Below are positions 4,544-6,298 of a DNA stretch of 6,298 bases, piece after piece. Numbering within the stretch: the stretch's first letter is position 1; every line of letters begins with the position of its first letter. The position numbers and the translations under genes are program-made. The notes below the pieces were generated by a model. The model did not search any database. It had not been told where the DNA came from and saw only the letters and a list, made by a program, of their open reading frames with translations. The stretch is from an uncultured Oscillospiraceae bacterium (GTDB taxonomy: Bacteria > Bacillota > Clostridia > Oscillospirales > Oscillospiraceae): NCBI GenBank assembly GCA_900756495.1, contig CAAEKI010000176.1:1-6298 (forward strand). Reading direction: 5' to 3'.

Positions 4544-5914
4544 ATGAAAAAACGCACAAGACTCTTGGCTCTGGCCGTCGCGGCCCTGATGTTAGTGCCT
4601 CTGGCCGCCTGCGGCGGCGATGACGCCGCTGACAGCACGCCCCCCACATCCACCGCCCCCGCCCAGACCGATTCCGCCGATCCCGCTGCTCCCTCCGATT
4701 CCAGTGAGCCCGCCGGCGAGATGAGCGCCCTGGATCAGCTGCTGGCCATGGAGGATAAGCTCCCCCTGGGAGGCCTGCAGGCGGCCCATCTGGAGAGCCG
4801 CGCCGACATCGACAAGGCCCTGCCCGTGGACAAGACCAACGACGACCATATCGTCATCGGCTTCGCCGGCGCCTCTCAGGGCTCTTCCTTCTTCACGGAG
4901 ATGTACAACTCCGCCCAGGAGAAGTGCGATGAGTACGGCTATGAGCTGCGCTATCAGAACGCCAACTTCGACCTGAACGCCCAGATGACCCACCTGGAAA
5001 CCTTTATGACCCAGGGCGTGGACTTCCTGGTGGTCAATGCCGTCGATATCGACTCCACCCTCAGCTACTACCAGCAGGCCGTGGCCCAGGGTATCCCCGT
5101 CATCACCTGCGGCCCCACCGCCGCCCAGCCCGACTACCCCACCGTCACCACCATCCTCTCCGGCTCCTTTGAGTCCGGCTACGTGGTGGGCCAGTACGTC
5201 GCCGAGAAGCTCTTCGACGAGATGGGCGACCACGCCATGAAGATCGGCTTTGTTATCAGCCGCGCCGGCGACGCCGACTCCAACTCCCGCCCCTGCGGCT
5301 TCGTCTCCGGCTATCTGCAGAAGCACGCCGAGCTCTCTGGCAACCCCTATCCCGGCAAGTGGGAGGCCACTCTGGACGGCTATGAGGCCTGGACTTCCTG
5401 CCGTGACAACGGCTCCTACACCGTCGACGGCGTACTGGATCTGGTCGGCTATGTGGCCGCCGGCTCCACCGACGCCAACTCCGCCCAGAAGGTGGCCGCC
5501 GACCTGCTCACCGCTCACCCCGACATGGAGATCGTGATGTGCGAGACCGACTCCCTCGGGCCTGGCGTTCTGCAGGAAATTGAGCAGCACGGCATGACTC
5601 CCGGCGAGGATATCTACGTGTTCTGCGGCGCCGACGCCGCCGACTACACCTTGGACTACATCAAAGAGGGCAAAATGCTGGCCGTGGCCTCCAACGCCCC
5701 CTACTACTCCGGCGCCGGCGCCATCGAGCTGATCCACGATATCCTGAACGGCTTTGACGCCAACAACCTGCCCGCCAACTCCTTCACACCCACCTACTGC
5801 GTCAACGTGGACAACATCGACGAGTACTACGATCCCGATCTGGCGTTCGCCCCCGCCGCTGAGTGGAATATCCAGAACATCGACGAGTACAACGCCGCCC
5901 ACGCCAACGACTGA
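4544..5914 (+). CDS. Sugar ABC transporter substrate-binding lipoprotein (RbsB-like, periplasmic-binding fold)
   Basis: This 456-residue protein captures the substrate outside the membrane and delivers it to the permease. A lipoprotein signal (KKRTR, hydrophobic core, lipobox LAAC) places the lipidated Cys at residue 23. An acidic Ser/Thr/Pro-rich linker follows to about 58. The type I periplasmic-binding fold starts near residue 102 (HIVIGFAGAS) and runs to about 425. By eye, counterparts of RbsB ligand positions are Phe116/Phe117, the 165-168 region, Arg249, Asp336, Asp364 and Asn384. It is longer than typical RbsB-like proteins because of the linker, a 40-residue segment before the fold (60-100) and extra sequence around 262-310. 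Seven Cys besides the lipidated one are unusual for an exported protein. GGAGG (4530-4534) nine bases upstream fixes the ATG. Sugar, polyol or another small ligand is possible; sequence alone does not decide. Confidence 0.93.
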   Translation: MKKRTRLLALAVAALMLVPLAACGGDDAADSTPPTSTAPAQTDSADPAAPSDSSEPAGEMSALDQLLAMEDKLPLGGLQAAHLESRADIDKALPVDKTNDDHIVIGFAGASQGSSFFTEMYNSAQEKCDEYGYELRYQNANFDLNAQMTHLETFMTQGVDFLVVNAVDIDSTLSYYQQAVAQGIPVITCGPTAAQPDYPTVTTILSGSFESGYVVGQYVAEKLFDEMGDHAMKIGFVISRAGDADSNSRPCGFVSGYLQKHAELSGNPYPGKWEATLDGYEAWTSCRDNGSYTVDGVLDLVGYVAAGSTDANSAQKVAADLLTAHPDMEIVMCETDSLGPGVLQEIEQHGMTPGEDIYVFCGADAADYTLDYIKEGKMLAVASNAPYYSGAGAIELIHDILNGFDANNLPANSFTPTYCVNVDNIDEYYDPDLAFAPAAEWNIQNIDEYNAAHAND

Positions 5915-5937
5915 CCAACCGGGACAGGAACAGACGT

Positions 5938-6298
5938 ATGAGAGCAATCGTACAGAAGGATGTGGGGCGTCTGGTGTGCCGCGAGGTGCCCGAGCCCGAA
6001 CCCAAGCGCGACGAGGTCAAGATCAAGGTCGCCTGCTGCGGCGTGTGCGGCTCCGACATCCATTCCTATCAGGGGATTATCCCCATGGAGATTCACCCCT
6101 TTATTCCCGGCCACGAGTTCACCGGCACCGTTGTGGCGGTGGGCAGCGAGGTCCGGAACTTCAAGGTGGGGGATCGGGTGACCGCCCAGCCTTTCCGCAC
6201 CGCAGACAGCCTGTGCATCGTGGGTGTCCACTGTGACGGCGCCATGGCGGAATATGTCTGTATGGAGGAGAAGTATACCTTCCACCTGCCCGACTGCA
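5938..6298 (+). CDS. Zinc-type medium-chain alcohol/polyol dehydrogenase, N-terminal part (runs off the window)
   Basis: The 120 visible residues begin MRAIVQKDVGRLVCREVPEP and belong to the GroES-like catalytic domain of medium-chain dehydrogenases (alcohol, threonine, sorbitol and butanediol dehydrogenase relatives). These enzymes oxidise a hydroxyl group with NAD(P). Catalytic-zinc residues are present: Cys37 in GVCGSDIH (35-42) and His59-Glu60 in GHEFTG (58-63). GDRV (78-81) and GAMAEYV (101-107) are also conserved. Between them lies only TAQPFRTADSLCIVGVHCDGA (82-102 without the last residues counted as GAMAEYV), so the usual CxxCxxC...C structural-zinc lobe is absent. The gap is about 14 residues shorter than in E. 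coli threonine dehydrogenase as I recall it. The ATG follows AGGA by eight bases and lies 23 bp after the binding-protein stop, so it is in the transporter operon and probably acts on the imported compound. The nucleotide-binding domain is beyond the window, so the exact type is open. Confidence 0.88.
   Translation, partial: MRAIVQKDVGRLVCREVPEPEPKRDEVKIKVACCGVCGSDIHSYQGIIPMEIHPFIPGHEFTGTVVAVGSEVRNFKVGDRVTAQPFRTADSLCIVGVHCDGAMAEYVCMEEKYTFHLPDC

Noticed and set aside
4592..5947. Long minus-strand open frame (451 codons) opposite the binding-protein gene
   Set aside because: The product is an artefactual Gly/Val/His-rich chain. The plus strand carries a signal peptide, lipobox and periplasmic-binding fold with a good ribosome-binding site.

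Overview
The window reads as chromosomal DNA from a GC-rich anaerobic Firmicute. Codons mostly end in G or C, the ribosome-binding sites are strong GGAGG type, the substrate-binding protein is a lipoprotein anchored through LAAC, and the URO-D-family protein resembles those of gut Oscillospiraceae/Lachnospiraceae. A relative of Flavonifractor, Lawsonibacter or Oscillibacter is a reasonable guess, but no marker gene is present to fix the taxonomy.

Left part (1-1430, minus strand). A perfect 10-bp inverted repeat sits at the window edge, followed by about 240 bp with no recognisable gene. Next comes a complete minus-strand gene for a uroporphyrinogen-decarboxylase-fold protein, of the methyltransferase-like branch rather than the heme enzyme. 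Just upstream of it, also on the minus strand, lies the C-terminal stub of an AraC-family regulator. Everything upstream of its last helix-turn-helix is missing, and the break coincides with an imperfect palindrome at 1431-1453.

Middle (1431-1931). About 500 bp hold no gene. This stretch contains a TTGTATACAA palindrome, two more GTATAC sites, a short intrinsic-terminator-like hairpin and two further hairpins, so it looks like a regulated 5' leader for the plus-strand operon.

Right part (1932-6298, plus strand). A ribose/galactose-type (CUT2) ABC importer is complete: a double ATPase, a membrane permease overlapping it by 4 bp (ATGA), and, after a 72-bp gap with an 11-bp hairpin, a lipoprotein substrate-binding protein. 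Twenty-three bases later begins a medium-chain zinc-type dehydrogenase cut by the window end. It keeps the visible catalytic-zinc residues but lacks the usual structural-zinc cysteine lobe.

Taken together, the plus-strand genes look like uptake of a sugar, polyol or related small molecule coupled to its oxidation. The neighbouring URO-D-like protein could act on a methylated substrate, but that is inference. I see no clear undescribed system (defence, mobile element or RNA machine). The points most worth a second look are the broken regulator, the structured leader and the dehydrogenase without its zinc lobe.
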